A DNA stretch of 64,000 nt from Neckera pumila (Eukaryota > Streptophyta > Bryopsida > Hypnales > Neckeraceae), in the NCBI GenBank assembly GCA_963969595.1, contig OZ018413.1:7810211-7874210 (forward strand), read 5' to 3'. A program made the translations under genes and the position numbers. The notes beneath the pieces were generated by a model. That model ran no database searches. It was not told the DNA's origin and worked only from the letters and a program-made list of their open reading frames with translations. Positions 11,770 through 24,700 of the stretch are shown one piece after another. The stretch's first letter is position 1; each line of letters starts with the position of its first letter.

Positions 11770-12700
11770 TTAACCCCTAAAGTTTCGTGACTATGTAATC
11801 ACCAAAAACACTCCAAAACTGCCATTTCTAATACAACTACCAAATTTTTGGAAAAAAACAATTTTTGACACATGTAACCGTAGGATCTTGTAGTATGATA
11901 TTTTGAAAACATGTGGTAAAAATTTCAGAAAATTCCACCGTGTGGATCATAAGATATAAGCATTCAAAGTCTTGAAAACCATTTTTTCAATTCTGCGAAA
12001 AACCAGGCAGCTGCACTTTGCAAGCTCACTTTTCAATGAAAAAATGCCGATAAAGGTGGTGCTTTTTTGAATTCAGTTTCCTAAAGAAGTTTTCTATATG
12101 CATGAAAAATTTCACATCATTTGGAATTGTACAACATATAGGAAAAAAATAGTAAGTAGAAAGAAGTAGAAAATGACTCAAAATACTAAATTGTTAAAAT
12201 TTAATCATGGAATTTAAAAATGCCAATCCCAACGGTTGTAATGTTGTAATAATCAATCTACATCCTAGGATTTTATTTTTTTCCAAAAATATTGAAAATT
12301 GAGTTAAATAAACAACTTTATAGTTTTTTTTAGAGTGAAGAATCCATAACTGCCCGCAAACCAAAAACCCTCATAACTTTTGACTCATTGATTGAAATGG
12401 AGTGACTCAAAGCTTTTTAAGTATATATAAATGTAGAGAACCAATTTCAAAAAAAAAATTCCGGAAAAAATGATTTTTTCTGATCTGCCCAAACTGCCCG
12501 GTTACGAAAAAAAGTAACATATCAGGTCACAACTTTTGACTCGTATTTTGAAGTGTCATGAAACTTGGTACACATGAAGATATTCCTCGCCCCCACCTTC
12601 TGTTAAAATTTCAGCCTCAAATATGGATATCTCTAGTCACACATACCTGCCCAAAATTTCTATACGGCCAAAAAACGCATGTTGGTCCTTTAGGGGTTAA
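11770..12700 (+). mobile_element. TTAA/CCCCTAAAG element, copy B (931 bp), inside a coding frame
   Basis: It begins TTAACCCCTAAAG and ends CTTTAGGGGTTAA. It splits the DUF7869-like frame between ...CGTTTGC and CATGTACAAA. If the element and one TTAA are removed, codons on both sides join in one frame (CTT AAC ATG TAC), which shows that TTAA is the duplicated target. The interior is near-identical in layout to copies E and F. There is no ORF of its own. Confidence 0.9.
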
Positions 12701-13561
12701 CATGTACAAAAAAATCCACCTTGATGCCAATGGAAAAGATATGATCACTTTGTCTCATCATGAAGTTTGCCCCAATGCTTGGTCCATCATCCATGAAGTA
12801 TTGAGAGCAACCTTCTACAGACACAAGGACATGTCAAAAGAGGATGTGCAACCGGAGCACCATGGTAATCTTGGGTTAAAGAAACCACAGACACATACTG
12901 TTCAAGCGACGGCCACACTTCGATTGCATCTCGAGAGGAAGGCGGACCAAATGCCTCACAAATCAAAGACACTTCAATCAGGAGAAAAAGTTCCATCCAT
13001 GGTCTTGCCTCCATCATTTTGGTGGAGCAACGCCTTGCCGGACATCAACAACGCAAATTTGATGTTTCAATTGCAAAATATTTCAGCAAGCAGCTTGAGC
13101 AACATTCGGCGCTAATCTTTCCCAGAATTTGCTTCAAAGGCTCGGGGTGACAATTTTGCTCGTTGTGGGGTTTGTGATAGATTCAAGCAGCTAAGGAGCG
13201 CTTGCACTCTACATTCACGGGCTCAGGAAGTGTGGACTAAGAAATTGAAGACCCACCTAGCGGGGTAGCAGGCACATAGGGAGTTGTATTATGGAAATTG
13301 TTTGATGTCGAAGAAGTATCCGGAGAAAGATTTAACTATAATTCACAACAAAATGGATCACTCCAAGACGGCTTCTCCCCATTCCTCCCATAAAAACAAG
13401 GAGACCAATGCTTTCATGAAGTTGCCTGTTGCTATTACGGGCATGATTGTGTACGGTCATGGAGATGTGAGATATGCGCACTATGGCTTGGACATCTTCC
13501 CGACGGACTCCAACCACACTATAGGCTCTCTTGCAAAATTGTTGCGAGATCTTGAGTCTAA

Positions 13562-15207
13562 CACTATAAGGAACCCGTGTTTTTTTGGATGTCAAAGCAA
13601 AAACATGCGATGTCTAAGGCCAAACATACTATGTCCGCGGAGACATCAAGATGCTAAAGAGAACGATTGCAATTTCAGAAGATTTTTGAGGATGTTCTAG
13701 ATGATTGCGGTAAATTTGAATGAAAACAAGTTGGTGTTACCATTGACATTGGGTTTTTTGATGAGATTTTTAAGGACTCATTGATGTCCGCCGAGCCGTC
13801 CGCAAAAACATAGACTGCGACGTCAGCTTTAAGGAAAAAATTTCACGAAGGATAAATTGGTGGAAATTACTTTATTCTTGGGTAAAAGTCTGACCGAGGT
13901 TAAAAAAAAGGAATCGGGCAGCTTTGGGGGAAAATAAGATGACGTGGCATACGGCTAAGTCTACTTAGACATTGAAATGTCATATGAGATGCCTCTACAT
14001 CTCAATGTCTACTTAGACATATGACATCTCAACGTCCAAGTAAACATCTCAACGTTGAGATGTAGAGACATTGAGATGCCATATGGCATCTCAACATCTA
14101 CTTAGACATTGAGACGTAGAGGCAACGTTGAGATGTTTACTTGGACGTTTTTGTAGACTTCTAGATGTTTTAGGAAATAGTCACAATCGGTATAACGTCT
14201 ACGGAGACGTCATCAGAGCGGCCTTTGAGACCTGCAAAAAACATCCTGCTGGACGTCTGTATGCTGTTCTACAAAAATTTAAATCCAGCATTTTCAATGT
14301 CCTATATAGTTTGTTTTTCCCCCTACCACTCCACTTGTATAAAGAGCCCGTTTTCTCCCTTCTATAAACTCACATCAAGTGGTTTTTAAAGTCATGTGAC
14401 ATAATGGTCAATTAAGATGTATTTTGTATGGCGTATTATGTATGGTATATGATGTATAATGTATGGTATATTATGTATGATGTACAATGTATGCTGTAAC
14501 GTGTATGACATGTTATATTGGACATTATGACATGCATGTGGATGTCATATGAGACATGTGAGACTGTCCATATTAACATCATGCCTTATATTGCATTCTA
14601 TGACATGAATGTCTACTGTGACATCATTTTGTTCTTCTAAATCATATCAAACATTGCCAAAGGTATTCATGATGAAAAGTAGATGTTTACATTGATGTCA
14701 CAAGAGATGTGGACGTCTAAGGTGATGTTTCAAAATATGTCTATAAAAACATTTGAACATTTGAGTTGATGTCTCAAAAAACATACAGATGTCTAAGTGG
14801 ACATCTCAAAGACAGCAAGAAAATTCTTAGACAACCAAAAAATATGCTGACGTGGCATGCCACATCATCCTTGCTATATGCCAAGTCACTTTTCCCGCCA
14901 CTATGTCACGTGCCACCTCAGATGCCACATCATGGCCAAAAATGGATGAAAAAATTCCCACGGGGCTGCCCGTGTCCACGTGGCGCTTAGGTGGTAGCCA
15001 CATGGCGGCCTTTGAGGATCCCGTTGACCCATGTTTTTGGTGATGTCTGGCAAAAAACATCCTGATGTCACATGTCCAAGTTGATGTCTAAGGCACGTCC
15101 ACAGCAACGCAATTTTTTGGACGTCCATGTAGACGTGGGAAAACGTCAGCCCGGACAGTCGGGCATCAAAATCATGATGTCCAAAAAAACACGGGTTCCT
15201 TATAGTG
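13562..15207 (+). mobile_element. Non-autonomous CACTA-type element (1,646 bp)
   Basis: The left end reads CACTATAAGGAACCCGTGT followed by a T run and GGATGTC. The right end is its inverse (ACACGGGTTCCTTATAGTG), giving a terminal inverted repeat of about 28 bp starting with CACTA, the hallmark of the En/Spm superfamily. Flanking triplets are TAA on the left and TGA on the right. If these are one 3-bp target duplication with one change, excision joins the host codons GAG TCT AAC CAA GGT in frame. The interior is filled with short direct and inverted motifs (GATGTCTAAG, ACATCTCAAC, GACGTCTA), as expected of subterminal transposase-binding repeats. A TATGTATGGTATA-like repeat lies at 14,425-14,510. 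No transposase is encoded. Confidence 0.88.
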
Positions 15208-16582
15208 TGAACCAAGGTTTTCGTTGTGTAAATTGTTGGTTGTTAATGATTTGACTCCAAAATTGTCCAAAGCTGTATTAGAGGGCTCCGAGATTTATTT
15301 GGAGTCCCTCCCCCCTTGTTTCGTGGAGACGGTTGAACCTCAATGTCTTCCTTCAACATTGACTCTGCAGCTTGACAATGCCTCTGGGGACAACAAGAAT
15401 TGGTGGTTTTTTGCATTTTGTTCTCTCCTTGTATACAAAGCCATTTTTTGTGAGGTATACATCAATTTCCTCATTGTTGGACACTCACGAAGACAATGAT
15501 GCTCTGTTTGGTCGTTGGAGCACCATGTTAAAGACAAATGACTAACTTACAGTTCCAAGGCTGATGAAGTCCTTCATGGATTGCAAAACACAAGCCATGA
15601 TTCCTCATCTGATCGAGGAGGTTCTTAATATCAAACGGTACGTGGAAGGATGCTTGCATACACGCGATGACTTTCTATAGGGCCACTCCCAAGCCCAGCA
15701 AATCAAATTCCATAAAGATTCAAATGGGTGGCCCTTAATGCAGTACAAAATCCTTTATACAAACGTGGATTGGTTGCCAAAAGAAGGCGGGGGAATTCGT
15801 TTGTGGAAGAAGACAATGGATGGGCGCCGCAAAATTCCTCGGGGCAATCCATTCCTTTGGCACCACAAGTAATGTGGTGCTTTGATGAGGTTTGCAAGGG
15901 TTTAGATGGATACATTGACCATTGGAGAACTATGGCTTACTAAGACTAGTTTGGAGAGTTTCGAAGGAAGAATGGGGCAGTGATGAAATATTGGGAAGGT
16001 GTGAAAAGCGCTCTGCAGGAACCATTTGTGTCTCATGAGGCGTTGCGGGATGGATTTTGGCCAAATTCTATAATCGCCAATGAGGAAGAAGATCAATACC
16101 AAGACAATGGCACAATGCGTGAGGAGTTTGCGGAAGATGCACCCTTAGTTGGACGTAGGCATGACCGTCCACGTACTTCTTTCCGTATTCATTGTGATGT
16201 ATTTGCGGGTTACTTTGTCGCAGTTCGTCCTGACCATGACCCTCATCCATTTTGGCTTGCGAGGGCACTTACGAATCCTAGTCCAGATCCAGGGCATGTC
16301 AATCACATTCAATTGCAATATTAGACGCCTGCATCATTTCAGCACATTGACGAGGGTACATATTCTTGATGGAACACCGATCAAGCAAATTCATGGTGTG
16401 AAGACACAACTGTCACTCCGAATTGGGATCATACGGATTGTATCATGACGGCTTAGAAGCTACTTATGAGGGCTGGGACTTCAGATCCCTAGATCAAAAT
16501 TCCCAAGAAGCAGATTAGCATCATCAAGGAATCTGTGGATGCCAGTGTTGTTGCAGAAAGGAACAATGCATCCTTGGTGTGA

Positions 16583-17652
16583 GGATGAATAGATTGTAGG
16601 CATAGCATAGCAATTCATTTGGAGTTTACAAGTTTGTAGATTAGTTAGAAAAAAAAGTTTTAAGAAAAGAAAAAAAATAGCAAAAGAATGAAAAGATTAC
16701 AAAAAAAAGTGTTTGAGGTGTTGTAGAAGTTGATAGTTTTTTTTAAATGCCTAAAAAAATTGCAAGTTGTTTTAGTTCATTGTGTTGATTTTTTTTGTTA
16801 TTTCGGAATTTGATGTTTTTGATTTGGCTTAATATAATAAATTTTTATTGTTATTTTTTGTACTATATCATGCATTTTGTCGCTTCATAATTGTTTTCCA
16901 GTATCCATGTGGATGTTTTCAAGACTAAATGCACTATAATAGATCCGTATACCAACAGGAGATATGGAGTGTGTAATAAATGAAATAACATGTGTAGCTA
17001 TTGTATTTTATATTTACAAGAAATTTGAAATTCTCTTGGCATATTACATTCTTACTTTGTATATTTGCAAGAATTTGTAGTTCTTTTGGCATATTACAGT
17101 CTCAATTTATTGCATTGTCTCAAATTAATGAACCCTTTTGCATACTAAATTTAGGCCCTTTAATTAAAAAGAGACTCCCCTTTCTCTTGTTTTATTGAAT
17201 ATGGCCTTCTAGTTTGAATTTGTACGGTTACAATTTATAAAGAATTGATACAACTTATCAAAATGTTGTCTTTTTGTTCAATTTAGAGCAAATTCTTAGA
17301 AGTTCAATAAAGGCCTTGGGCATTTAGGGGTTGATATCCTTTTGTGTACACTTGTGAGGTTACATCCACAGCCTCTTTGGACACTCTTGATCAAACTTCA
17401 TGCGACATTCAAGGTCTTGTCTGGAAAACAATCAATAAATATAGAAGGAAATGACAACAAATCTCAATAAAGAGTGCCTTGTCCATTCATCACAGGGTGA
17501 TTTGTATGAGCAAAACAGAGAGAATAAAAGACAAATGAAAGAACAGTCTGAGAAAAATTAATGGACGTATCTAAGAGACCAACAGCCTGATGCACAATTA
17601 TTCACCAACTCAATGTACCTGTTACAAGGATAATCACAGCAATGGAGACTCT
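16583..17652. other. AT-rich spacer with a stray TTAA-element end
   Basis: I see no gene. A lone right end of the TTAA family (GGGCATTTAGGGGTTGA) lies at about 17,322-17,338 without a recognisable left partner. The rest is AT-rich. Confidence 0.4.
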
Positions 17653-17768
17653 CATTAGAAAAAATGTGAACCCTCCGGAGGGCTACTCCGGAGTGACAAA
17701 CCTGCAGCAGTCAGCTTTTGCAATTTTTTTATTTTATTTTTATTTTTTATAATAATTTTTTTAAGATT

Positions 17769-17862
<94 letters not shown>

Positions 17863-18012
17863 GTAAATTTTGGTTCCTGCGCCACTGCTGCTGCAGATTT
17901 AGCAAGGCAGAAATAGGGGAAAAACGAGTTTTTGAGCAAAAAAAAAGCAAATTTCAGGGTACCTTGGAGGGCTGTGGAGCATCCCTCTAGAGGCCTGAGA
18001 TTTCTTCTAATG
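17653..18012. mobile_element. CATTA-type MITE carrying (AT)n and poly-T tracts
   Basis: The ends are CATTAGAAAAAATG and ATTTCTTCTAATG, an inverted repeat seen in several other elements of this window. Inside are an (AT)n run at about 17,771-17,828, a 32-T tract at 17,827-17,858, and a block (TTGGTTCCTGCGCC) that recurs as AACCCAGATTTAC-type sequence in related copies. No coding capacity is credible; the ORFs crossing the microsatellite are artefacts. Confidence 0.65.
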
Positions 18013-18792
18013 TCAGAAAGGGCCAAAACTACCAAGAACTTGAGCAATTTTTGCTCATTTTTTATTAAGATTGGAGGAAATAGAATTGTAGGATCTTGAA
18101 GGTCACATTGAGAGTGACCACCTCAAAAAAATTTAGATTATTTGATTGCACGGTTTAGGAGATATTTAGGCTTGAAGTTTTATTTGGATCAATGGAAATA
18201 CAGGGTAGCCAGTAGCGCACCTGGAAGGAGCATATCTTTGTGATAATATTTTAAAATGGTTCCCTTTTTGTACTCAATGGAAGATAAGAGAGTTGAGAAT
18301 GTACAGGTAAAATTTCACAACATTCCAAGCATAATTCAATTTTTGGTGGAGCTTGCAATGCACGGTGGTCACTGAAATGGGAGTAATGTTAATTATGTGT
18401 TGTGTGGAAGTCCAATGTATTCTTTAAAACATTATTTTGGTTATTTTTTGGGTGAATGACCATCTCCATAGAGTTGCTACAAATGGAAGTTTCCAATTTT
18501 CTTTATTTAATTTTTTCTCTAATTTTTACTAATTAAAACACTGAAATATCTCTCTTCTTGAGATTTGACTCTTTTCTAGTTCTCTTATTTAGAGAGTTTT
18601 TTTATGCTTTTCCTTTGGTGGTTACCTTTTATCTTAAAAGTATATACTTTGGCCATATTTTTAAAAAAATCAAAAATTATTTTTCTAGTTTTAAAGGATT
18701 CCAAGAAATAAAATTATGAGTATTGTAAAAGGCAACAAAATTAGTAGGTGTTTCTTGTAATCACTGGTCAGCAATCAAATTTTACTATTTAT

Positions 18793-19830
18793 TAGTGTGC
18801 CTTGTGGCGTCGCCATAGCCAAAATAGTAATAAAATTACTTTTCTAATTTTCTAATTTATAAAAACAGTGAAATTCAAAATCATATACGTACAAAGGAAT
18901 GCAAGGGCTTTGTTGCATGTGAGAGGTTGCATTTTTTATAAGAAAAGAAAGCTTTATACATGTAGGAATAGAAAGTCTTTATTTCATGGCATTTGAACTT
19001 GCGATGTAAACATTTTGTTTTTTTAATGATAAAAGATAATTTAATTCAATTTTTAAATTCATAAGTTTTTTTAAATTCATTAAATTTCTTGCCGTAGGTG
19101 TAAATACCACAAAACAAAGTTTGTGCACCCCTCCCGCCGAGAGATTTCCAACGGTACCAAAACATGGCCAAGGAACTTATAGTCTTTTAGATGCCACTGT
19201 ATCAAACAAAAACTAAAAAACTAAAAACTAATTTAAGGTATTTAAGTTATAGACTAGTGTGCCTTGGGCCATTGCCATAGCCAAAATGAAGTATAAATAT
19301 TTAAGTATTTAATTTTTTTATTTGAAAATAATTCAAAAATCCATAACTTCAACAAGATATGTCCAAATGCCACAAAACTAAGTCCATGCATACTTCCTCC
19401 CAAAGGGCTTTCCAATGGTACTATGAATGTGACCTATTGACCTAGGAACGTACAATCCAAGAGATCTTATCGTAACAAAAAAATAAACAAAACAAACAAA
19501 CAGCCTACTGATTTATTGTATGGATGTATAGACTAGTACATGCCCTATATTGTTGCCACAGTCAAAATAAGAATAAAAGTAATTTTTTCATTTTATCATT
19601 CCTAAAATAATTCAAAAATTCATAACTTTCACGCTGTAGGTCTAAATGCCACAAAACAAAGCCCATGCAAGTGTGCAACCCTCCTCGCAGAGACCTTTCT
19701 AAAGGTACCAAACACGTGCGCCGAACAAAGATGCACGGTTCTCAAGACCTCAACATAACAAACTACCAAACAAAACAAACAGCCTAACTTAAGCTATGGA
19801 TGTAGAGAACTTTGAACTGCTCAATGTCAT
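18793..19830 (+). repeat. ~277-bp tandem repeat, about three units
   Basis: The motif TAGTGTGCCTTG...GCCATAGCCAAAAT starts units near 18,794 and 19,253, with a diverged start near 19,530. Each unit later contains AAATGCCACAAAAC and a CTTTCCAATGGTAC-type block (19,148; 19,409; 19,690). The first unit is about 180 bp longer than the others. No ORF is supported. DNA between 18,013 and 18,792 shows nothing I can name. Confidence 0.6.
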
Positions 19831-19912
19831 GTTGAACTGTTCCGGGAGGACCACAGCCATTCTCCTCTAGTTATTCAACCCAAGACCCATGAATAGCAAA
19901 TGGCAAGTTTCA

Positions 19913-20843
19913 TTAACCCCTAAAGGACCGCGGCCCTTTTTTTGCCAAAAAACACTCAAAACTGCCATTTCTATAGCAAAAATTAAAAGAATTTGAAAAA
20001 AAATAAAATTTCCACATCTAACTGTAAGATCTTACACCTAAATAGTATGAGAGTGTGTGGAAAAAATTTCAGAATTTTTGACCGCACAGATTGCAAGATA
20101 TCTGCATTTAAAGTGGAAAAAACAAGAATTTCAGCACATTGTGGGACTAGATTTTTTGACTTCGAACATTTTTAACTTTATTCTTTTGCACTACAGAGTT
20201 TTGAGCTTTCAATTTTATACTGGACAATTGAGTTGAGAATCTAGCCAAAAAAGAAAAGTTCAAAAAAACTTAATTTTCATTATTAAAAAAATTGTTAAGT
20301 AGAAGTAGGTACGAGATAGAAGAAAAATCTAAAATATTCATATATTTTAGGTGGGATTAAAATGCACAAATCCCAATGGTGAGATTGTTCTAGCAAGTAA
20401 AATAAGCCATGCAAAAAAAAAAACATTGAAAAATTTGAAAAATTGCATTCAGAAATGAATCCTACAAGTTATTTTTTCACTAAGATGCTCTAACTACTCG
20501 AAAAACAAGAATGTCCATAACTTTCTCATACAAAATCCAAATGAAATGAATCAAAGCTTTCTAGATAGACAAAAATATAATCTATGAGAAAAAAAATACT
20601 TAAAAATAAAAAATAAAAAATTGCAAATTTTTTTTGCTGCCCGCCATCCCCTGTTTTGAGCTTATTTGGTCATAATTTTTGTTCTCGAGCACCGATTCTG
20701 AAAAAAATTATATTCCCATGAAGGTAATCAGATTTCCTACCTCCAAAAAAAGTTTCAAAAAATTAGAAGAAAATTTCAGCCCGTAGGTACCTGCCCAAAA
20801 ACACATTTGTCCCTCGAAGGGACAATGGTCCTTTAGGGGTTAA
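19913..20843 (+). mobile_element. TTAA/CCCCTAAAG element, copy C (931 bp), second subfamily
   Basis: The ends are TTAACCCCTAAAGGACC and GGTCCTTTAGGGGTTAA, a 13-bp perfect inverted repeat next to TTAA. The interior differs from copies A/B/D/E/F but closely matches the element at 58,333-61,329 (shared ACATTGTGGGACTAGATTTT and CCTACAAGTTATTTTTT). This defines a second subfamily of the same length. It has no meaningful ORF. Confidence 0.85.
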
Positions 20844-21748
20844 AATGGCGCCATTCCAGAACTTTGGCACTTTTATAGCTCAGACCGGCTGTTTTGAAAT
20901 CTATACCTATCCTAGATAGTTTAGAACGGCCGTTCTCAAGTCTACACCTGTCCTAGATGGTCAAAATGGCACATGGAATACCGCCATTTTAATAAAATTC
21001 CTCTTACAAGTGGAACTGGAAAGTCTGGAATCAGCCGAAGGTCTATCTTTCTGTCCATCATGTCACGATACACGTTCCCTTCACGTCTGACAGGCTCAAA
21101 CCTGTCCAAGAGTGCGAATTTTCGACCCCCCAAAACCGGAACGGAACCAAAGTACGGGTTACCCGTTCTGTTCTGGAACCGGGCCTGTTATCGGAGAAGC
21201 AGACTATCTGGGCGTTTGGCAAGTAGTGCCTTTACGTCTGTCTGCCTGCTGGTGGTGATCACGATGGAGAACATCCCGAAGGATAGCAACATAAATGACG
21301 ACGCTAGTAGCTTCATGGAGATAGCCCTTATAGCGACGCCCGCGTAGCGCATGCAAGCCTTCGTTCTCATCTCCTAGGTTGTCTAAGCCTGCGTTGGCTG
21401 GAAGAAATAGGCTCCCGGAATCATTCGGCTTCGGAGGTTTTTAAAGGACTTGACAAAGATAGTGGCTCGTTTGGTTTCGAACTTGGTTTCGTTTTCTCTA
21501 TCGCTGCAATTCTTGGTGAATGGTGATTGGATCGCTGCTTTGGAATAATTTTGATCGGACTGTAGCTAGGGATTTTGGACGGAGGATGGAGTGGATGCAT
21601 GGCGCGAGTGGTTAATTAGTGTGAGGTGGTGAGTTTTGTGAAGGAACTGGGAGAGGATTAATTGTTACTGGTTTCGATTCCTAGAACGTGGCGGCTTATG
21701 ATGATTTAAAAACTATATTCTCGTTTGTTCAGTTACGTTGAGATTTCT
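20844..21748 (+). promoter_or_regulatory. Upstream region of the intact lectin receptor kinase
   Basis: This G+C-richer stretch lies before the kinase start. It opens with a short repeated motif (CTATACCT-TCCTAGAT-GGT near 20,904 and 20,946) that recurs in the kinase intron (24,050 and 24,087) and near 41,400. A TATA-like CTATATTC sits at ~21,713, only ~35 bp before the ATG, so transcription may start elsewhere. A minus-strand ORF (21,370-21,188, 60 codons, hydrophobic core LLASSFMLLSFGMFSIVI) could be a small membrane peptide but has no other support. Homology with the second kinase copy stops at 21,724. Confidence 0.4.
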
Positions 21749-24700
21749 ATGTTTTCCGTCATGGTTTGGACACGCGCAGCCGCGACGGTGATGCTCTTTA
21801 CTTTGCTGATTTTTGAAGTCGCAGGCCAAAACACCAGCTTCATCTTCAGCTCCACCTCAGGGATCGCCAACTTTCAAGGAGCGCCCATGTTCCTTGTATC
21901 CGGAGACGCCCTGATAGATGCGCAAGGGAAGTTTTTAGCCCTCAACACCGAAGCTGCACACCAAGATAGCCATCCCGCCCAGGCGAATTGCGGCCGCGTT
22001 GTATATAAAGACAAGGTGCGACTTCTAGACAAAACCAACGGCGTTGTCGCTTCGTTCCACACTTCCTTCACGTTTTCCTTCGCTTCCTTCGACAACAACT
22101 CAACCTCATGCGGGAACGGGATGCTGTTCATGTTCTCCCCAAACTCGAATGTCAGCACCGAAGAAACCAAGCTTGCTGGTGCCTCCTTGTGCGAATTGAA
22201 GTGGAAAAAGGCAGATTATCGCTTATTCGCAGTTGAAATCGATTCCCAATTTAACCCAAGCTTGTTGGACGTGAGTGACAGTCACATTAGCTTAGACGTG
22301 GGCACCAAAACGTTGAGGACTCATGACCTTTGCCTCCCCGCGAATACCAGTCAGACGTGCGCGTTTTTTTGTAAGGATCTCAATGCAAAGTACACAACTT
22401 GGATTGATTATGACAGTGGGAATCAGACGCTGCAAGTCTGGTTTCGCAATGGCTCTGGTGTAGCGAAGCCTAGTGTTCCAGTCATAAGTTACCCCAACCT
22501 GCGGCTTGACACCATGTTGGACGAGGAGATGTACAAGGGTTTCATTGGTAGCACAGGGGGTGGAAGAGAAGTTCACACGATCTGGGCCTGGGAATTTGCA
22601 ACCACTGGAATCTCCTCTATAACAACGTCGAAATCTGTTTCCAAAAGTTCATATAGTTTGATCGGCGGAGTTTCGGGAGGGGCACTAGCAGGACTTCTAG
22701 TTGCAGTAATCATTGTGTACCTCGGTTGGATCCACCGCAAGATGGGGAAAGCCCCGGGGGAAGCACAGGCTTTCTACGAGCTGCCCTTGCATTCCATTCC
22801 CGACGAGTCGCGGTCGTACACTTTCAAGGAGCTTAGTGAGATGACGAACGGTTTTAGTGCGAGTGAGAAGCTTTCCAGTGGGGGTTATGGGGATGTGTAC
22901 AAAGGGACGTTGCCGTCAGGGGGGTTGGTGGCTGTGAAGCGTATTACGGATGATGATGAGCACGCGGGTGAAGCGAGTTTTCTTGCGGAAGTGAGGACCT
23001 TGAGGCAGACGAGGCACCGGTATTTGTTGCAATTGCGGGGATGGAGCTATAGCGCGGATGGGATGTTTCTGGTGTACGAGTTTATGTGCAATGGGAGTCT
23101 TGATAAGTGGTTGCATCCAAATGGGGAGCTCAATTGGGATGTGCGACGAGCCATTCTCGCAGGTATAGTTCCAAACACTGTCCCTAGCTTCTCTTTGTCA
23201 CAAGATCTCGAAACGCGTAGCTTGAATCGCCTTCGTTCTACCTCTTTAAATCTTTACTCTAAACGGGTCTCATCTGATAAATTAAACGTCAATTTCATTA
23301 AAGGGGATACAAATGCACCATCCTTGAAGCCAACCAAGAATACGCCCGCAGGTAGCGTAACATAACTGCTACTCTCTTTCCAAAGCGATGGATATAGCTA
23401 AAAACGTTGCTGAAAAGCGTCGCTTTGGTGCATGCTTGAACGATGTATTTTAGCAGACATGCAGATTTGGGAACACGCTTAAGCAAACATGCAACGTTTT
23501 TGAGCAAGAATGCTCCAAAAGTTCACTTTGGACAATGTTTAGTAAAAATGTTGAATGTCATATTTGATATTAATCTGAGCATCAGCAGCAGTGTCCAAAC
23601 GTTACTGAAAGGGTTGAACTCTAGTAGCTTCATTCTCTTGAAACTAGCATGGAGTTCTTGCAACAGTTTAGGCATAGATATATATATATGCATTGATTCT
23701 GTGCCCAAGACTGTGGCAACAAGTTTTGCAGCACTTTCACAACGGTTTAACGGATATTTGTTAAAATGGCAATATTCTTCCGCCATTTTTCCCTCTATTT
23801 TCTACGGCTGGTATAGATTTTAGACCACATGTTCTAAAATGTATGATTGGTTTACATTTCAGGCCACATAGTCTAAACTTACAACTGCCAAGTTTGTGGA
23901 ATATTGCCATTCTAATGAAATATCCGTTGTTTGCAATAGATCATGAGGTGAACGCTAAGCTAGTATAGAACCGCTACAAAACCCTTACAATATGGGCAAT
24001 TTCATTAAAATGGCGTGAAAACAATTCAAAATGGCCATTCTAAATCTATACCTGTCCTAGATGGTTCAAGACGGTCGTTTTGAAATCTATACCTGTCCTA
24101 GATGGTGAATATGGCACACCGTCAAAGTGGCACTTGGAATACCACCATATTAATGAAATTGCCCATCAATACACTTGATGATGTGTTGTAACCACTACTT
24201 CCTCTTGTAGTGCAGTCTATCATGCCTCATGTTTGCAGGGGTTCGTAACTTTCATTCTCTTTCAACTTGGAATGCGTTTCACTTAACCCTGCCACGGTTT
24301 GTACCCATGCAGGGGTCGAAACCCATTTTTAGTAGAAAAGTTAAATGACTGTCAACTTTGGAATCACATCTGAGTGTTATCGCCTACAAAACGTTGCTGA
24401 AGGGCTTGATTTCTAGTAGCCTCATTCTCTTAAACCTTGCGTTTCACATAACCCTGCCATCAATGGTTGGTATACATTCATGCAGGCGTCGCATCTGGAT
24501 TAGAATACTTGCACGAAGAAGGCATGAAATGTGTTCTCCACCGCGACATCAAATCTGGCAACGTCCTTCTCGACGCCGACTTCAACCCTTACCCTGGCGA
24601 CTTCGGCCTGGCTCGCTTAGTCGACCACCACCGCACGGAGAAGACTACCATGGTGGCCGGCACCTTGGGCTACATGGCTCCAGAGATACTACACCCGGGC

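Larger units (their letters stand above)
11166..16582 (+). pseudogene. DUF7869-like family ORF, interrupted by two transposons
   Basis: A decayed single-frame protein runs from an ATG at 11,166, just after a TTGCAG splice-site-like motif. The N-terminal piece (11,166-11,552) contains VTLTNKAGVEVAKGICHS and has no known domain. After the insertion at 11,770-12,700 it continues (HLDANGKDMITL) into a zinc-ribbon-like CGVCDRFKQLRSAC, then KLPVAITGMIVYGHGDV. The second insertion (13,562-15,207) follows, then TLQLDNASGDNKN and INFLIVGH, which I recall as the core of the DUF7869 domain. The C-terminal part has FVAVRPDHDPHPFWLARAL. In-frame stops lie at 11,550, ~11,732, 13,113 and ~13,266; there is a 2-base loss after IVGH and further shifts near 15,240 and 15,900. 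DUF7869 proteins are multi-copy and of unknown function. This copy cannot encode an intact product. Confidence 0.7.

Noticed and set aside
17655..18047. ORFs of 130, 90 and 67 codons across the AT/T tract
   Set aside because: They are made of Lys, Ile-Tyr or Phe runs encoded by the microsatellite on both strands; no protein signal.
20973..21347. 124-codon plus-strand ORF upstream of the kinase
   Set aside because: No domain; it overlaps a minus-strand ORF of similar quality and runs through the repeat motif; kept only as upstream region.
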